Positions 17,305-26,264 are shown, counted from the first letter of the stretch. The stretch is 64,000 nucleotides of DNA from an uncultured Pseudodesulfovibrio sp. (GCF_963662885.1 NZ_OY760055.1:630001-694000); one strand, 5' to 3'. The notes: generated by a model not told the origin, from the sequence alone. Translations and numbers: made by a program.

Positions 17305-17492
17305 GGAGATGCGCGCCTGACCGCGTTTTTCCCCTTTCAAGCTTCCCCTTACCGTTTTAGGTCTCGTCTGTGGAAAAGGTGTTCCTTGTCGGTGCGTTGC
17401 CTGTGCGTTTTGGGGGTTGATGTGGATAGGTTGTTCTTAACTGTGTTCGTATGTTGTTCCTTGTTTGGAACATCGGCTTGGAGGGCTTGGTG

Positions 17493-18239
17493 ATGGCCGG
17501 GAAACATCTTTCCGCCGAACGGGGCTACCGGCGCATGGTCCATCCTCGGGATGGGGAAGTGCGGTTCCAGGTGGCCGTGGAGCAGACCGATCTGCTTGTG
17601 GTGGCCGAGCTTGACCTGCGCGAGGAGATCGCCGCCTACGTGTCCAAGGTGCGCGGCGAGATCAAGAACTGGATCATGTTCCATCCCGAGTTTGCCGAGA
17701 GCCTCGTGCCCGTTGAGGTGCCGGACAGCGCGCCCGACATCGTCCAGGCCATGGCGGCAGCGGCGCGGCCGTGCGGAGTGGGGCCCATGGCCGCCGTGGC
17801 CGGGGCGGTGGCTCAGGCTGTGGCAGAGGAGTTCGGGACGCGGAGTCGGAATCTTTTGGTGGAAAACGGCGGGGACACCTATTTGCGCTCCACGCGCGAA
17901 CGGGTGGTGGCCCTGCTGGCCGACCCGGAATCAGGGGCCTCGGTAGGGCTGCGCATTGAAGCAGACGCCTTTCCCGTGGCCCTGTGCGCGTCCAGCGGGA
18001 CCATAGGCCATTCCCTGAGCCTCGGCTCCGGCGACCTGGTGGCCGTGCGCGCCAAGGACGCCCGGTTCGCCGACGCGGCGGCCACGGCGCTGTGCAACAT
18101 GCTGGGTTCGGAAAAGGACATGGACAGGGTGCTCAAACGGGCGCGCGAACTGGCCAACCACGGCCTGGACGGGGTCTTTGCCCAGTATGACGCCAAGGTG
18201 GCCGCCTGGGGCGATCTGGAGCTGGTGGCGCTGGACTAG
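17493..18239 (+). CDS. UPF0280 family protein (ApbE-related fold)
   Basis: 248 residues. Family features are RGYRRMVHPRDGEVRFQVAVEQTDL, PMAAVAGAVAQAVAEEF and LLVENGGDTYL, a set shared with UPF0280 proteins, which are distantly related to ApbE flavin transferases; the biochemical role is unestablished. ATG at 17493 has GGAGGG 7 bases upstream, better than the ATG at 17451. The stop overlaps the stop of the convergent GNAT gene by four bases. The preceding 190 bases hold no gene. Confidence 0.75.
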   Translation: MAGKHLSAERGYRRMVHPRDGEVRFQVAVEQTDLLVVAELDLREEIAAYVSKVRGEIKNWIMFHPEFAESLVPVEVPDSAPDIVQAMAAAARPCGVGPMAAVAGAVAQAVAEEFGTRSRNLLVENGGDTYLRSTRERVVALLADPESGASVGLRIEADAFPVALCASSGTIGHSLSLGSGDLVAVRAKDARFADAAATALCNMLGSEKDMDRVLKRARELANHGLDGVFAQYDAKVAAWGDLELVALD

Positions 18240-18772
18240 AGCAGCAGTCCGTATATCCACAGGTCGGTCAGTTTTCCCCACTTGCGGACAACGCCCCGGC
18301 GCAGTCCTTCCTGCCGGAATCCCGTTTTTTCCAGCACCCGCCTTGATGCCGGGTTCCAACCGAAACAGGTGGCCGTGAGCTGTTCGATGACCGTCTGATC
18401 GCGCATGAACCGTACTAACTCGCCGACCGCCTCGGTGGCCAGCCCCTGGCCCCAGTGGGCTGGGGACAGCCAGTAGCCAACCGTGGCGGTGTGGGCCTCC
18501 ACATCCGTGCCCCGAATGGTTCCGCAACTGCCAGCGAGTTCACCGTCGAGGAATATCGCGAACTGCCATTTGTCTTCTCCTGCGCCTTCCCGACCCCAGT
18601 AGACCATCCGCTCCGCCGCGGCCTCGTCAAAGGGATGAGGGAATTTGAAGCTGGTATTCCAGGATATTTTCCGGGTGTTGGCCACGGATGGAATGAGAGG
18701 GATGTCCTCCATCCGCCACGGACGCAACTGACAGCGCTCGGTGGTCAGTTCGATGCTCAGAAAATCGTCCAC
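18236..18772 (-). CDS. RimJ/RimL-type GNAT acetyltransferase
   Basis: 178 residues. Start IELTTERCQLRPWRMEDIPLIP is typical of the RimJ/RimL group, and TVGYWLSPAHWGQGLATEAVGELVRF contains the acetyl-CoA-binding R/Q-x-x-G-x-A loop; YCF-like ending VLEKTGFRQEGLRR. It transfers an acetyl group to a protein N-terminus or amine; the target is unknown. GTG start at 18772 has AGGAG 8 bases before it and lies close behind the regulator gene, so the two are probably cotranscribed. Confidence 0.8.
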   Translation of the reverse strand: MDDFLSIELTTERCQLRPWRMEDIPLIPSVANTRKISWNTSFKFPHPFDEAAAERMVYWGREGAGEDKWQFAIFLDGELAGSCGTIRGTDVEAHTATVGYWLSPAHWGQGLATEAVGELVRFMRDQTVIEQLTATCFGWNPASRRVLEKTGFRQEGLRRGVVRKWGKLTDLWIYGLLL

Positions 18773-18777
18773 TCCGC

Positions 18778-19431
18778 CTACTCCTGTTGCTGCATGACCG
18801 CGGCGAGCATGTCCCGTTCGCGGATGCGGATGATGCGATTGTCTGCAGCGTCACGGCCCACGACCAGGAGTTCCTGGTCGGCCAGCCCTTGGATATATTG
18901 TTCGATCTTGTCCGGGGTGGTCACAAAGGTCTCGGCCAGGGTTCTGATCGTGGCGTCGTATTTCAGCTCGTATTTGCCGCAGGTGGAGAAGAGATCCAGG
19001 ATGCGGACCACGCCCAGCCCCACGGACGGCGCCTTCATGGCCTTGCGTGTGGTGGATTGCAGCCGGTTAACCAGAACGTTGATGATCGAGGCGATGACCT
19101 TGGGCGACTCGCGCATGAACTCGTCCAGGTCGTCGCGGGTGACCACGATGACCTTGGAGTCCTCCAGGGCGATGGCTGTGGCCGTGCGTACGCCTTCACT
19201 CAGAAACAGGGCCATCTCGCCGAAGATCGAGATGGGCTTGAGGATGGCGAAAACCTTCTTGCGCCCCTCGATGGTCTTGGAGATCTCGATTTTTCCTTCG
19301 GTCAGAATGTAGGCGGCGTCACCCTTGCTGCCTTCGTTGAAGACCATGTTGTATTTGAGGACGTTGCGCATCAGGTAGTTGCCGCGCGAGACCTGCTTCA
19401 ACTGGACGTTCTGCTGGGTGATCATGGACAC
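18778..19431 (-). CDS. Cyclic-nucleotide-binding (Crp/Fnr-like) regulator
   Basis: 217 residues. The N-terminal cNMP-binding jelly roll is clear (NMVFNEGSKGDAAYILTEGKIEI, ISIFGEMALFLSEGVRTATAIAL). The C-terminal part (about 150-215) resembles a winged-helix domain (IRTLAETFVTTPDKIEQYIQGLADQELLVVG) but is a divergent one. It may bind DNA in response to a nucleotide, or act as a protein partner of the diguanylate cyclase encoded 53 bases upstream. GTG start with AGGA 7-8 bases before it. Confidence 0.75.
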   Translation of the reverse strand: MSMITQQNVQLKQVSRGNYLMRNVLKYNMVFNEGSKGDAAYILTEGKIEISKTIEGRKKVFAILKPISIFGEMALFLSEGVRTATAIALEDSKVIVVTRDDLDEFMRESPKVIASIINVLVNRLQSTTRKAMKAPSVGLGVVRILDLFSTCGKYELKYDATIRTLAETFVTTPDKIEQYIQGLADQELLVVGRDAADNRIIRIRERDMLAAVMQQQE

Positions 19432-19484
19432 TGGTCAGTTCCTCTCGGTCCCGTGGATGACGATTGTCCGGGACGGCTGGGCGG

Positions 19485-21449
19485 TCATAAGCGGACCACC
19501 GAGTTGCGGCCCGATTGCTTGGCCTTGTACAAGGCGTCGTCCGCGCGTTTGAGCAGTTCAGTAATGGAATCCTCATCGGTCAGGGAGGCCACCCCGATGG
19601 ATACGGTCACGGTCAGGTCCCCTGTATCGGTTGGGATGGGTCTGGTTGCGGCCATGTTCCGGAACCGTTCGGCGGCTTCCATGGCTTGCTCCATGTTGGT
19701 CTCCACCAGCAGGGCGGCGAATTCCTCCCCGCCCAGGCGGGCGAAAATGTCGCTTTGGCGGAAGCCGCCACGACAGCGCAGGGCGAAGGTGCGCAGGACC
19801 TCGTCACCGGTGGCATGTCCATAGGAGTCGTTGATGTTCTTGAAATGGTCGAGGTCGAACATGAGTACGGCCAGACTGTGGCCGAATCGCTTGGCCCGTT
19901 CCAGTTCGTTCTTGGCCTGCTGGAAAAATGCGTGGCGGTTGTGCGCGCCGGTCAACTGATCCCGGGTGGCCATGCGCTGCAACCGGGTCTCCAGCCGCCG
20001 TTTTTCGGTGACGTCGTGGACGATGGAGTAGTGGAGCTGGCGATGCCCCAGCGAGACCGGTCCGGTGAAGACCTCCACGTCCCGTCGTGTGCCGTCCTTG
20101 AGCGTGTGTACCTGCTTGAAATAGCCGCGCCGCTCTTCGGCCGCCTCCTTGAGCTCCTGGTACAGCTCCTCGTCGCTCATGCAGTCCAGCTGGCGGATGG
20201 TCATGGAGGTCATTTCCTCATGGGAATAGCCGTAGTAGTTGCAGGCCGCCGGATTGACGAACTGAATGGTCGAGTCCAGCGGGTCATGCATGATCATGAC
20301 CGCCTTGTTCTCCTCAAAGAAGGCGCGGTGCAGTTCGTCGCGTTCCTCCACGGCCTGTTCCGCCTCCACCTGTTCGGTGACATCCTGGACGATGCCGTTG
20401 AATGTCCGGTCCGCATTCAGGCGTCCGGACAACTCCGCCCAGATGATCGTATCGTCCAGGCGGCGCATCCGAATGCGGAATCTGGATACCACGCCGTCCC
20501 TGTTGAGAATGCTCCAGAGTTTTTCTCGCTCCTCGGGGTCCACGTAGTGGTTGAGAACATTGATTTTGGAGACCTGGGAAGTGGAATTGAATCCCAGAAT
20601 ATTGGCCACGGTCTTGTTGGCTTCCACGGCCCATCCGTCGGGCCGGACCACGTAGATGCCCACCAGGGCGTTTTCGAAGAGCTGCCGATAGCGCTTCTCG
20701 CTGTCGGCCAGGGCCGCCTCCTTGCCCGCGATATGCCTGAGCATGCTGTTGTGGGCGTCGATGACCTCGCCGATCTCGTCGTCGCTTTGCCATTTGGACT
20801 CGGTCCAGCGGCCGGACTCCCGGGTGGTGCGGATGGCCACGAGCAATGCCTTGAGCGGGCGGCTCACGGTTCGGTTGAAGGCGTATACGGCGCCGCTCAG
20901 GGTGACCACGATGACCAGCAGAATCTGGAACGCCTGGAGCAGGAAGTGTTGACGGAACTGTTTTTCGGCAAAGACGTATGTGTAGTGGATGGCCAGCCTG
21001 CCCATGTCCACACGAGTGCCATCCGGCATGCGCCGGTAGATGTCCCGCCACAGCGTCTTGAGCCCGCTGACATGATCCTCGGGAGTTATGCCGTAGGACA
21101 GAAACAGGTTGCCGTCCTGGTCGTATATCTCGGCTCCGAGCATGGCTGGATTGCTCGAGATGGTGGCCAGTGAGCTGACTATTTCCTCTGTCTGGTAGTT
21201 CCACAAAAGGCCGTCCAGTACGCGTGTGGTCGCCGTGGCGAAGACGCCGACATCGGTGTCGATTTTGATCATGATGTCGTTGCGGGCGTAGTGGGCGAGC
21301 ACAAGCATGAGCAGGAGAATGCCCACCAGCAGGGGGGGCAGTATGCGCACCAGGAACTTGAAGATCAGGGACCTGGGGTTGATCCCCCCGGGCGGCAGTG
21401 GGGATCTTTCGGCGACCTTCTCGGCCTTTTTCTCCGGGGACTGGACCAT
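19485..21449 (-). CDS. Membrane PAS-PAS-GGDEF diguanylate cyclase
   Basis: 654 residues. Order: membrane span (about 28-50), periplasmic sensor region (about 52-160), second span (about 165-185), HAMP-like linker (NRTVSRPLKALLVAIRTTRE, DDEIGEVIDAHNSML), two PAS domains (about 250-365 and 370-480) and a GGDEF domain (about 485-650). The active site reads GGEEF, a functional variant, and RQSD five residues before it is an intact product-inhibition I-site. It should make cyclic di-GMP from GTP in response to a periplasmic signal. It precedes the cNMP-binding regulator and follows the MTH1187-family gene by 12 bases. Confidence 0.88.
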   Translation of the reverse strand: MVQSPEKKAEKVAERSPLPPGGINPRSLIFKFLVRILPPLLVGILLLMLVLAHYARNDIMIKIDTDVGVFATATTRVLDGLLWNYQTEEIVSSLATISSNPAMLGAEIYDQDGNLFLSYGITPEDHVSGLKTLWRDIYRRMPDGTRVDMGRLAIHYTYVFAEKQFRQHFLLQAFQILLVIVVTLSGAVYAFNRTVSRPLKALLVAIRTTRESGRWTESKWQSDDEIGEVIDAHNSMLRHIAGKEAALADSEKRYRQLFENALVGIYVVRPDGWAVEANKTVANILGFNSTSQVSKINVLNHYVDPEEREKLWSILNRDGVVSRFRIRMRRLDDTIIWAELSGRLNADRTFNGIVQDVTEQVEAEQAVEERDELHRAFFEENKAVMIMHDPLDSTIQFVNPAACNYYGYSHEEMTSMTIRQLDCMSDEELYQELKEAAEERRGYFKQVHTLKDGTRRDVEVFTGPVSLGHRQLHYSIVHDVTEKRRLETRLQRMATRDQLTGAHNRHAFFQQAKNELERAKRFGHSLAVLMFDLDHFKNINDSYGHATGDEVLRTFALRCRGGFRQSDIFARLGGEEFAALLVETNMEQAMEAAERFRNMAATRPIPTDTGDLTVTVSIGVASLTDEDSITELLKRADDALYKAKQSGRNSVVRL

Positions 21450-21461
21450 GGGCTGTGGGAC

Positions 21462-21761
21462 CTAGGCCAGCTTGCTTTCCACGCTGTGGAGTTTCTGGTC
21501 CATGCCATCTCGCCGTCCCTTTCGGGCGTCCACTTTAATGGTCATGTACAGCCGGTCCGAATCCTTCTCCAGTTCTCGGTAACAGGCGTCGACCACTTTC
21601 ATGACCTCGTCCCATTCACCTTCGATACTGGTGCCCATGGGGCAGAGGCGGTACTTCAGGCCGGATTGTTTGATGACGTTGAGTGCGCGGGAGACATAGG
21701 CGCTCAGGCCGGAGCCGCCTTTGTCCAGTGGGAATATGGAAAGATCAATGATGACGGCCAT
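21462..21761 (-). CDS. MTH1187/YqgV family thiamine-binding protein
   Basis: 99 residues, the usual size. AVIIDLSIFPLDKGGSGLSAYVSRAL and YRLCPMGTSIEGEWDEVMKVVDACYREL match the family (DUF77), ferredoxin-like-fold proteins shown in some members to bind thiamine or its precursors. ATG preceded by GAGGAGG. First gene of the minus-strand group that continues into the diguanylate cyclase; the functional link is unclear. Confidence 0.8.
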   Translation of the reverse strand: MAVIIDLSIFPLDKGGSGLSAYVSRALNVIKQSGLKYRLCPMGTSIEGEWDEVMKVVDACYRELEKDSDRLYMTIKVDARKGRRDGMDQKLHSVESKLA

Positions 21762-22250
21762 TGGAAGATCCTCCTCAGGATTACTGATTCGTCTCTGTTT
21801 TAGCCCAAATATAGTCCAAGTGGAAGAATGTTATCAATTATTGTTTGGCAGGTCGCTTTGTTGGGTCCGAAACGGACTCACCGAAGGAGGCAAACGGGTG
21901 TTCTATGAAGGGGGTGTGAAGACCGTCTGAACAGCCGCCAAGCCCCGGTGGCAGGGCATTCTGTGATTTTTGTCACGTGTTGTCGTCAATTCCCCTAGCT
22001 TGCCGATTCGCTTGAAAGTTTTTTAAAGTTGCCTATTGATTTTGTTTGTAAAGCGCGCTACGACTTTGTTAATTAATTTTTCCGGGGGGTTATAGCACGA
22101 ACTCGGAAAAAGAATGTTAATCGTGTCACGTTTTTGTTAATCGTGGCAAAGAGACGGTTTAGGTCCGAGTTCGGGTTCGTGCCCGACGGTTATGGCGGGA
22201 ATAACGGTGTTCTCCGTCATAACAGACTCATTTTATTACGGAGGTGTTCT
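21762..22250 (+). promoter_or_regulatory. Long regulatory region upstream of hynB-hynA
   Basis: No gene fits this 489-base, partly AT-rich interval. Contents in order: a CRP-like site TGTGATTTTTGTCACG at 21962-21977; an AT-rich stretch with a possible promoter (TTGTTA 22066-22071 and TTATAG 22090-22095, 18-base spacer); two direct copies of TGTTAATCGTG at 22115-22125 and 22135-22145, 20 bases apart; and an inverted repeat, GCACGAACTCGGA at 22095-22107 against TCCGAGTTCG plus GGTTCGTGC at 22164-22182. The repeats lie in or just after the possible start of transcription. GGAGGT precedes the hynB ATG. Function is inferred from position only. Confidence 0.5.
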
Positions 22251-23237
22251 ATGAAATTTTCCGTAGGTCATGGCAAGGAAGGAGCCGTGGAACGGCTGGA
22301 AAAACGCGGCGTCACTCGCCGTGATTTCATGAAGTTCTGCGGAACCGTGGCCGCAGTGATGGGCATGGGTCCGGCTTTCGCTCCGAAAGTCGCCGAAGCC
22401 CTCACAGCTGACAACAGGCCCGACGTCATTTGGCTGCACAACGCCGAATGTACCGGTTGTTCCGAATCCATCCTGAGGACTGTCGAGCCTTACATCGACG
22501 CTCTCATCCTGGACTACATCTCGCTGAACTACCATGAGACCATCATGGCGGCGGCGGGTCATGCCGCAGAGAAGGCTCTGTGGGATACTGTCAACAACGG
22601 CAACTTCGTGGCCGTTATCGAAGGTGGCGTTCCGACCGCTCCGGCCGGCACCGCCAACGAAGCCGGTGCGCACGGCAAGGTCGGTGGCCACACCATGCTG
22701 GAGACCACCACCAAGGTCGTCAACGCTGCCAGCGCTACGATCACTTACGGCACCTGCGCCGCCTACGGCGGTGTGCAGAAGGCCGCTCCGAACCCGACCG
22801 CTGCCAAGGGCGTCGGCGAACTGTTCCCGGGCAAGGCGTTCATCAACGTGCCCGGCTGCCCGCCGAACCCGTACAACCTGGTCGGTACCATCGTGCACTT
22901 CCTCACCAAGGGTCTGCCCGACCTCGACGACGCTGGTCGTCCGACCCTGTTCTTCGGCGAGACCGTGCATGACAACTGCCCGAGGCAGGAGCACTTCGAC
23001 ATGGACGAATTCGCACCTTCCTTCGGTTCCGAAGAAGCCCGCAAGGGCTGGTGTCTGCGTAAACTCGGTTGTCGTGGTCCCGAGACCTTCAACAACTGCC
23101 CCACGGTCAAGTTCAACCAGTACAACTGGCCTGTCCAGTCCGGTCATCCCTGCATCGGCTGCTCGCAGCCTGATTTCTGGGACGGCGCCGACTGGGATGG
23201 CGAATCCTACTTCTACGCCGACCTCACCGACATGTAG
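22251..23237 (+). CDS. hynB: Periplasmic [NiFe] hydrogenase small subunit
   Basis: 328 residues. A Tat signal (RRDFMKF at residues 23-29, then a hydrophobic stretch) sends the folded heterodimer to the periplasm. The electron-transfer subunit binds three Fe-S clusters: the proximal ligands begin with ECTGCSE (Cys67, Cys70), [10 protein letters not shown] and the [12 protein letters not shown] block follow, and the C-terminal part has the cluster [29 protein letters not shown] and [13 protein letters not shown]. It passes electrons between the large subunit and periplasmic cytochrome c3. ATG at 22251 has GGAGGT. Upstream of hynA with a 67-base gap. Confidence 0.96.
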   Translation: MKFSVGHGKEGAVERLEKRGVTRRDFMKFCGTVAAVMGMGPAFAPKVAEALTADNRPDVIWLHNAECTGCSESILRTVEPYIDALILDYISLNYHETIMAAAGHAAEKALWDTVNNGNFVAVIEGGVPTAPAGTANEAGAHGKVGGHTMLETTTKVVNAASATITYGTCAAYGGVQKAAPNPTAAKGVGELFPGKAFINVPGCPPNPYNLVGTIVHFLTKGLPDLDDAGRPTLFFGETVHDNCPRQEHFDMDEFAPSFGSEEARKGWCLRKLGCRGPETFNNCPTVKFNQYNWPVQSGHPCIGCSQPDFWDGADWDGESYFYADLTDM

Positions 23238-23304
23238 TCGGCGGTCCGTAAGGGTTTCGTCCAACTAACGCAGACAGAATCAGAATTCTTAAGGAGGATA
23301 CAAT

Positions 23305-25023
23305 ATGTCTGGTTGCTCCCCTAAAGCCGCCCCGATGGCGCATGGGAAACACGATGTCGTAGTTGATCCGGTCACCAGGATCGAGGGTCACCTTCGCATT
23401 GAGGCCGTGGTCGAAGATGGCAAAATCGTTGACGTCCGCAGCAGCTCCCAGCTGTTCCGCGGTCTGGAGATCATCCTGAAAGGCCGTGATCCCCGCGATG
23501 CACAGCACTTCACCCAGCGCTCCTGCGGCGTCTGCACCTACGTGCACGCGCTCGCTTCCATCCGCTGCGTCGACAACGCCGTCGGCGTAGACAAGGAACT
23601 GCCCCACAACGCGACCATCATCCGTAACTTGGTGCTGGCCGCTCAGTTCATGCATGACCACATCGTGCATTTCTATCATCTGCATGCCCTGGACTTCGTC
23701 GACGTCACCGGCTGTCTGTCCGCCGACGTCAACAAGACCGCTGAAATCGCCGCCGCCGTCGCCAAGACCGTGCGCCCCGATCCCAAGATCGTCTCCTCCA
23801 AGGAAGACCTTCAGAAGACCAAGGACACCGTCAAGGGTATCGTCGAGTCCGGCCGTCTGGGCATCTTCACCAACGCTTACTTCCTCGGCGGCCACCCGGC
23901 TTACGTCCTGCCGCCCGAGGTGAACCTGCTTGCCACCAACCACTACCTGAACGCCCTGCATCTGCAGGTCAAGGCCGCTCGTGCCATGGCGGTGTTCGGT
24001 GCCAAGAACCCGCACACCCAGTTCACCGTCATGGGTGGCGTGTCCTGTTACGAAGGTCTGACCGACAAGTACATCAATGACTTCCTGGCCCTGTACGCCG
24101 ACATCAAGGACTTCATCCTTGACTGCTACATCCCGGACCTCATCGCTGTTGCCGGTTACTACAAGGATTGGGCTTCCATCGGCGGCACCACCAACTTCAT
24201 GAGCTTCGGCGAATACCCGGCGCAGGGCGGCGAGGCCGACCTGAACTCCCGGTACATCAAGCCCGGCGTCATCTTCGATCGCAAGATCTCCGACGTTCAG
24301 GCCTTTGATCCGACCAAGATCGAAGAGCACGTGAAGCACTCCTGGTACAAGGATGGTTCTCCGAAGCATCCCTACGCCGGCGTGACCGACCCGATGTACA
24401 CCAGCCTGGACGACAAGGCCAAGTACTCCTGGATGAAGGCTCCCCGCTACGATGGCAAATCCACCGAAGTTGGTCCCCTGGCTACCTGCCTGGTCAACTA
24501 CGGCCTGGGTCATCCCGAGTTCGTCAAGTACGTCAACTTCGTGCTCGGCAAACTGGAAGTCGGCCCCGAGGCCCTCTTCTCCACCCTGGGCCGCACCGGC
24601 GCCCGCGGTATCGAGTGCCTGATCACCTGCCTGAAGACCGAAGACATGGTCAACGATCTGAAGGAGAACATCGCCAAGGGCAACCTCGACATCTGCAAGG
24701 ATTGGGACATGCCCGCCGAAGCGCAGGGCGTTGGTTTCGTCAACGCTCCCCGCGGCGGCCTGAGCCACTGGATCGACATCAAGGACAGCAAGATCGACAA
24801 CTTCCAGCTCGTGGTCCCGTCCACCTGGAACCTCGGTCCCCGCTGCGACAACAACCTGCCTGGCCCCACTGAAGAGGCCCTGCTGGACAACACCCCGATC
24901 GCCGATCCGGAACGCCCGGTCGAGATCCTGCGTACCGTCCACTCCTATGACCCCTGCATCGCCTGCGGCGTGCACGTCATCGACAACAAGACCGGTAACG
25001 TCAAAAAGTTCCGCGTCCTGTAG
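23305..25023 (+). CDS. hynA: Periplasmic [NiFe] hydrogenase large subunit
   Basis: 572 residues. The Ni-Fe site ligands are RSCGVC (Cys74, Cys77) near the N-terminus and DPCIACGVH (Cys551, Cys554, His557) near the C-terminus. The 15 residues after His557 (VIDNKTGNVKKFRVL) are the tail removed by a maturation endopeptidase once Ni is inserted. All ligands are Cys, so it is not a [NiFeSe] form and has no in-frame UGA. It catalyses reversible H2 oxidation in the periplasm. Ribosome site AAGGAGG. No membrane-subunit gene follows; a terminator ends the two-gene operon. Confidence 0.96.
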   Translation: MSGCSPKAAPMAHGKHDVVVDPVTRIEGHLRIEAVVEDGKIVDVRSSSQLFRGLEIILKGRDPRDAQHFTQRSCGVCTYVHALASIRCVDNAVGVDKELPHNATIIRNLVLAAQFMHDHIVHFYHLHALDFVDVTGCLSADVNKTAEIAAAVAKTVRPDPKIVSSKEDLQKTKDTVKGIVESGRLGIFTNAYFLGGHPAYVLPPEVNLLATNHYLNALHLQVKAARAMAVFGAKNPHTQFTVMGGVSCYEGLTDKYINDFLALYADIKDFILDCYIPDLIAVAGYYKDWASIGGTTNFMSFGEYPAQGGEADLNSRYIKPGVIFDRKISDVQAFDPTKIEEHVKHSWYKDGSPKHPYAGVTDPMYTSLDDKAKYSWMKAPRYDGKSTEVGPLATCLVNYGLGHPEFVKYVNFVLGKLEVGPEALFSTLGRTGARGIECLITCLKTEDMVNDLKENIAKGNLDICKDWDMPAEAQGVGFVNAPRGGLSHWIDIKDSKIDNFQLVVPSTWNLGPRCDNNLPGPTEEALLDNTPIADPERPVEILRTVHSYDPCIACGVHVIDNKTGNVKKFRVL

Positions 25024-25053
25024 TCACGGCAGGCGCTTACGCGCTGAAAAAAC

Positions 25054-25085
25054 AGAGGCCCGGCTTATGTCGGGCCTCTTTTTTT
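25054..25085 (+). terminator. Terminator of the hynBA operon
   Basis: AGAGGCCCG and CGGGCCTCT enclose eight bases and are followed by a run of seven T residues. Confidence 0.85.
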
Positions 25086-25122
25086 AGTACCTGCGGCGGC
25101 TTCGGATAGCGGGCTATCCGCA

Positions 25123-25193
25123 CATTTCCCGAGGGTGGATTTGATCCTCACGTAGGCCAACTACGCTGCGGTCAAAGCTCCCCTCGGGAAATG
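25123..25193. repeat. Long imperfect hairpin repeat in the gap after hynA
   Basis: CATTTCCCGAGGG (25123-25135) and its exact complement CCCTCGGGAAATG (25181-25193) frame a partly self-complementary middle (CGTAG/CTACG at the tip). A smaller hairpin, CGGATAG/CTATCCG, sits just before it at 25103-25120. The rest of the 25024-25410 interval has G-rich tracts but no gene that I can see. It resembles dispersed palindromic elements known from many bacterial genomes; only a genome-wide count could show that. Confidence 0.5.
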
Positions 25194-25410
25194 CACGGCT
25201 GACCCACTCTGCGAAGCCTCGCTGCGTGTGGACGCGGGGGTGGGCGTGGCGCAGGGGAGGGGAAGTTGCTCGGTGAGGGGTAGGGGGGCTTCGCTGTTGG
25301 ATGGCTGCTCCACCCAAGTCGCTGATGCGGCGAGAGAAGTTTGGGGGGGGGGGCCGAAATGAGTGAGGGCGCGTTTGACCTTTCGGTGGTTGTTGGCTAC
25401 GCATTTTGGT

Positions 25411-25917
25411 ATGCGAAGAGAGGAAAGATTAGGCGTTATCGGGCGTGGGGCGCGGTATGTGAAGGCCGCGCCGTGGCCTTACATGACCGGGACCGGTGCG
25501 TTGCTGGCCGCCTTTGCGTTGAAGGGGGCCGGGGTTGCGCAGTGGGTCTCGGGCGACGTGCCCGGTGGGGCTGCGTTGTGCTGGTGGGGCGTATGCTGGC
25601 TGGTGGTCGCCTTTTTCGCCATGGCAGACGGGGTATCGCGGCATAGGGAGTACCGCCGGATCAAGGCCATGCTCCTCAAGTACGGCTTTAGCGAGCGTAT
25701 TCTGAAACCCGTGGCCCGTTCTCGCTGTCAGCGGGATGCCGCTTTGCACGCGGCCAGGGAAACCGGGCATCTGGATCGTGCCCGCGACTATTTCCACGGA
25801 CTCGGCTATCGCTGGTACCATATCCTGCCCGACCTCGTTCTCCGCAACCCACTGGCCTTTGCCAGCCCCTCGTTTTTGCGGTCCTCGTTTTTGCCCGGCA
25901 AAAAGCAGCGGGCCTGA
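25411..25917 (+). CDS. Membrane protein of unknown function
   Basis: 168 residues. Two hydrophobic segments lie near residues 25-48 and 58-80 (PYMTGTGALLAAFALKGAG and LCWWGVCWLVVAFFAMADG), followed by a basic soluble tail with RDAALHAARETGHLDRARDYFHGLGYRWYHILPDLVL. I do not recognise the family. ATG at 25411 was preferred to the in-frame ATG at 25363, but neither has a clear ribosome site, so the start is open. It lies 18 bases before the SMR pseudogene. Confidence 0.55.
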   Translation: MRREERLGVIGRGARYVKAAPWPYMTGTGALLAAFALKGAGVAQWVSGDVPGGAALCWWGVCWLVVAFFAMADGVSRHREYRRIKAMLLKYGFSERILKPVARSRCQRDAALHAARETGHLDRARDYFHGLGYRWYHILPDLVLRNPLAFASPSFLRSSFLPGKKQRA

Positions 25918-25935
25918 CGACCTATCGGAGTTTTC

Positions 25936-26264
25936 ATGGGATACATCTATCTGGCCCTGGCCATCATCAGCGAAGTTATCGGCACCACTGCGCTCAAGTC
26001 GAGTGAGGGGTTCACCAGGCTGGGGCCGAGTCTGTTGGTGGTCGTCGGGTATGGTTTGGCCTTTTATCTCCTCGCTCTGGTCCTTAGAACCATCCCCATG
26101 GCGTCGCTTACGCCATCTGGGCGGGGCTGGGCATCGTCCTTATCGGTCTGTCAGGAGCGATCATCTACAAACAGTCCCTGGATCTTCCGGCCATGCTCGG
26201 CATGGGGCTTATCGTGGCCGGAGTGGCGGTCATAAATATCTTTTCCAAAAGCGTGTCCCACTAA
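25936..26264 (+). pseudogene. Small multidrug resistance (SMR) transporter with one-base frameshift
   Basis: The first 54 codons read as an EmrE-like protein ([20 protein letters not shown] with the essential Glu at residue 13, then a second span ending LRTIPMA). After about base 26099 the family sequence continues only in another frame: [49 protein letters not shown]. Restoring one G at the CCCATGG stretch would give a 109-residue protein, exactly the SMR size. Either the gene is inactivated or the sequence has a one-base error. Natural products export small cationic drugs against protons as dual-topology dimers. Confidence 0.85.

Noticed and set aside
21840..21870. Sigma-54 promoter candidate upstream of hynB (TTTGGCAGG...CTTTG)
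   Set aside because: The -12 GC element is missing at the required distance.
23224..24975. Long minus-strand open frame opposite hynA
   Set aside because: Antisense to a highly conserved hydrogenase subunit, with no recognisable protein motif or start signal.
23305..25023. Possible selenocysteine hydrogenase
   Set aside because: All active-site positions are encoded by Cys codons and no in-frame UGA is present.
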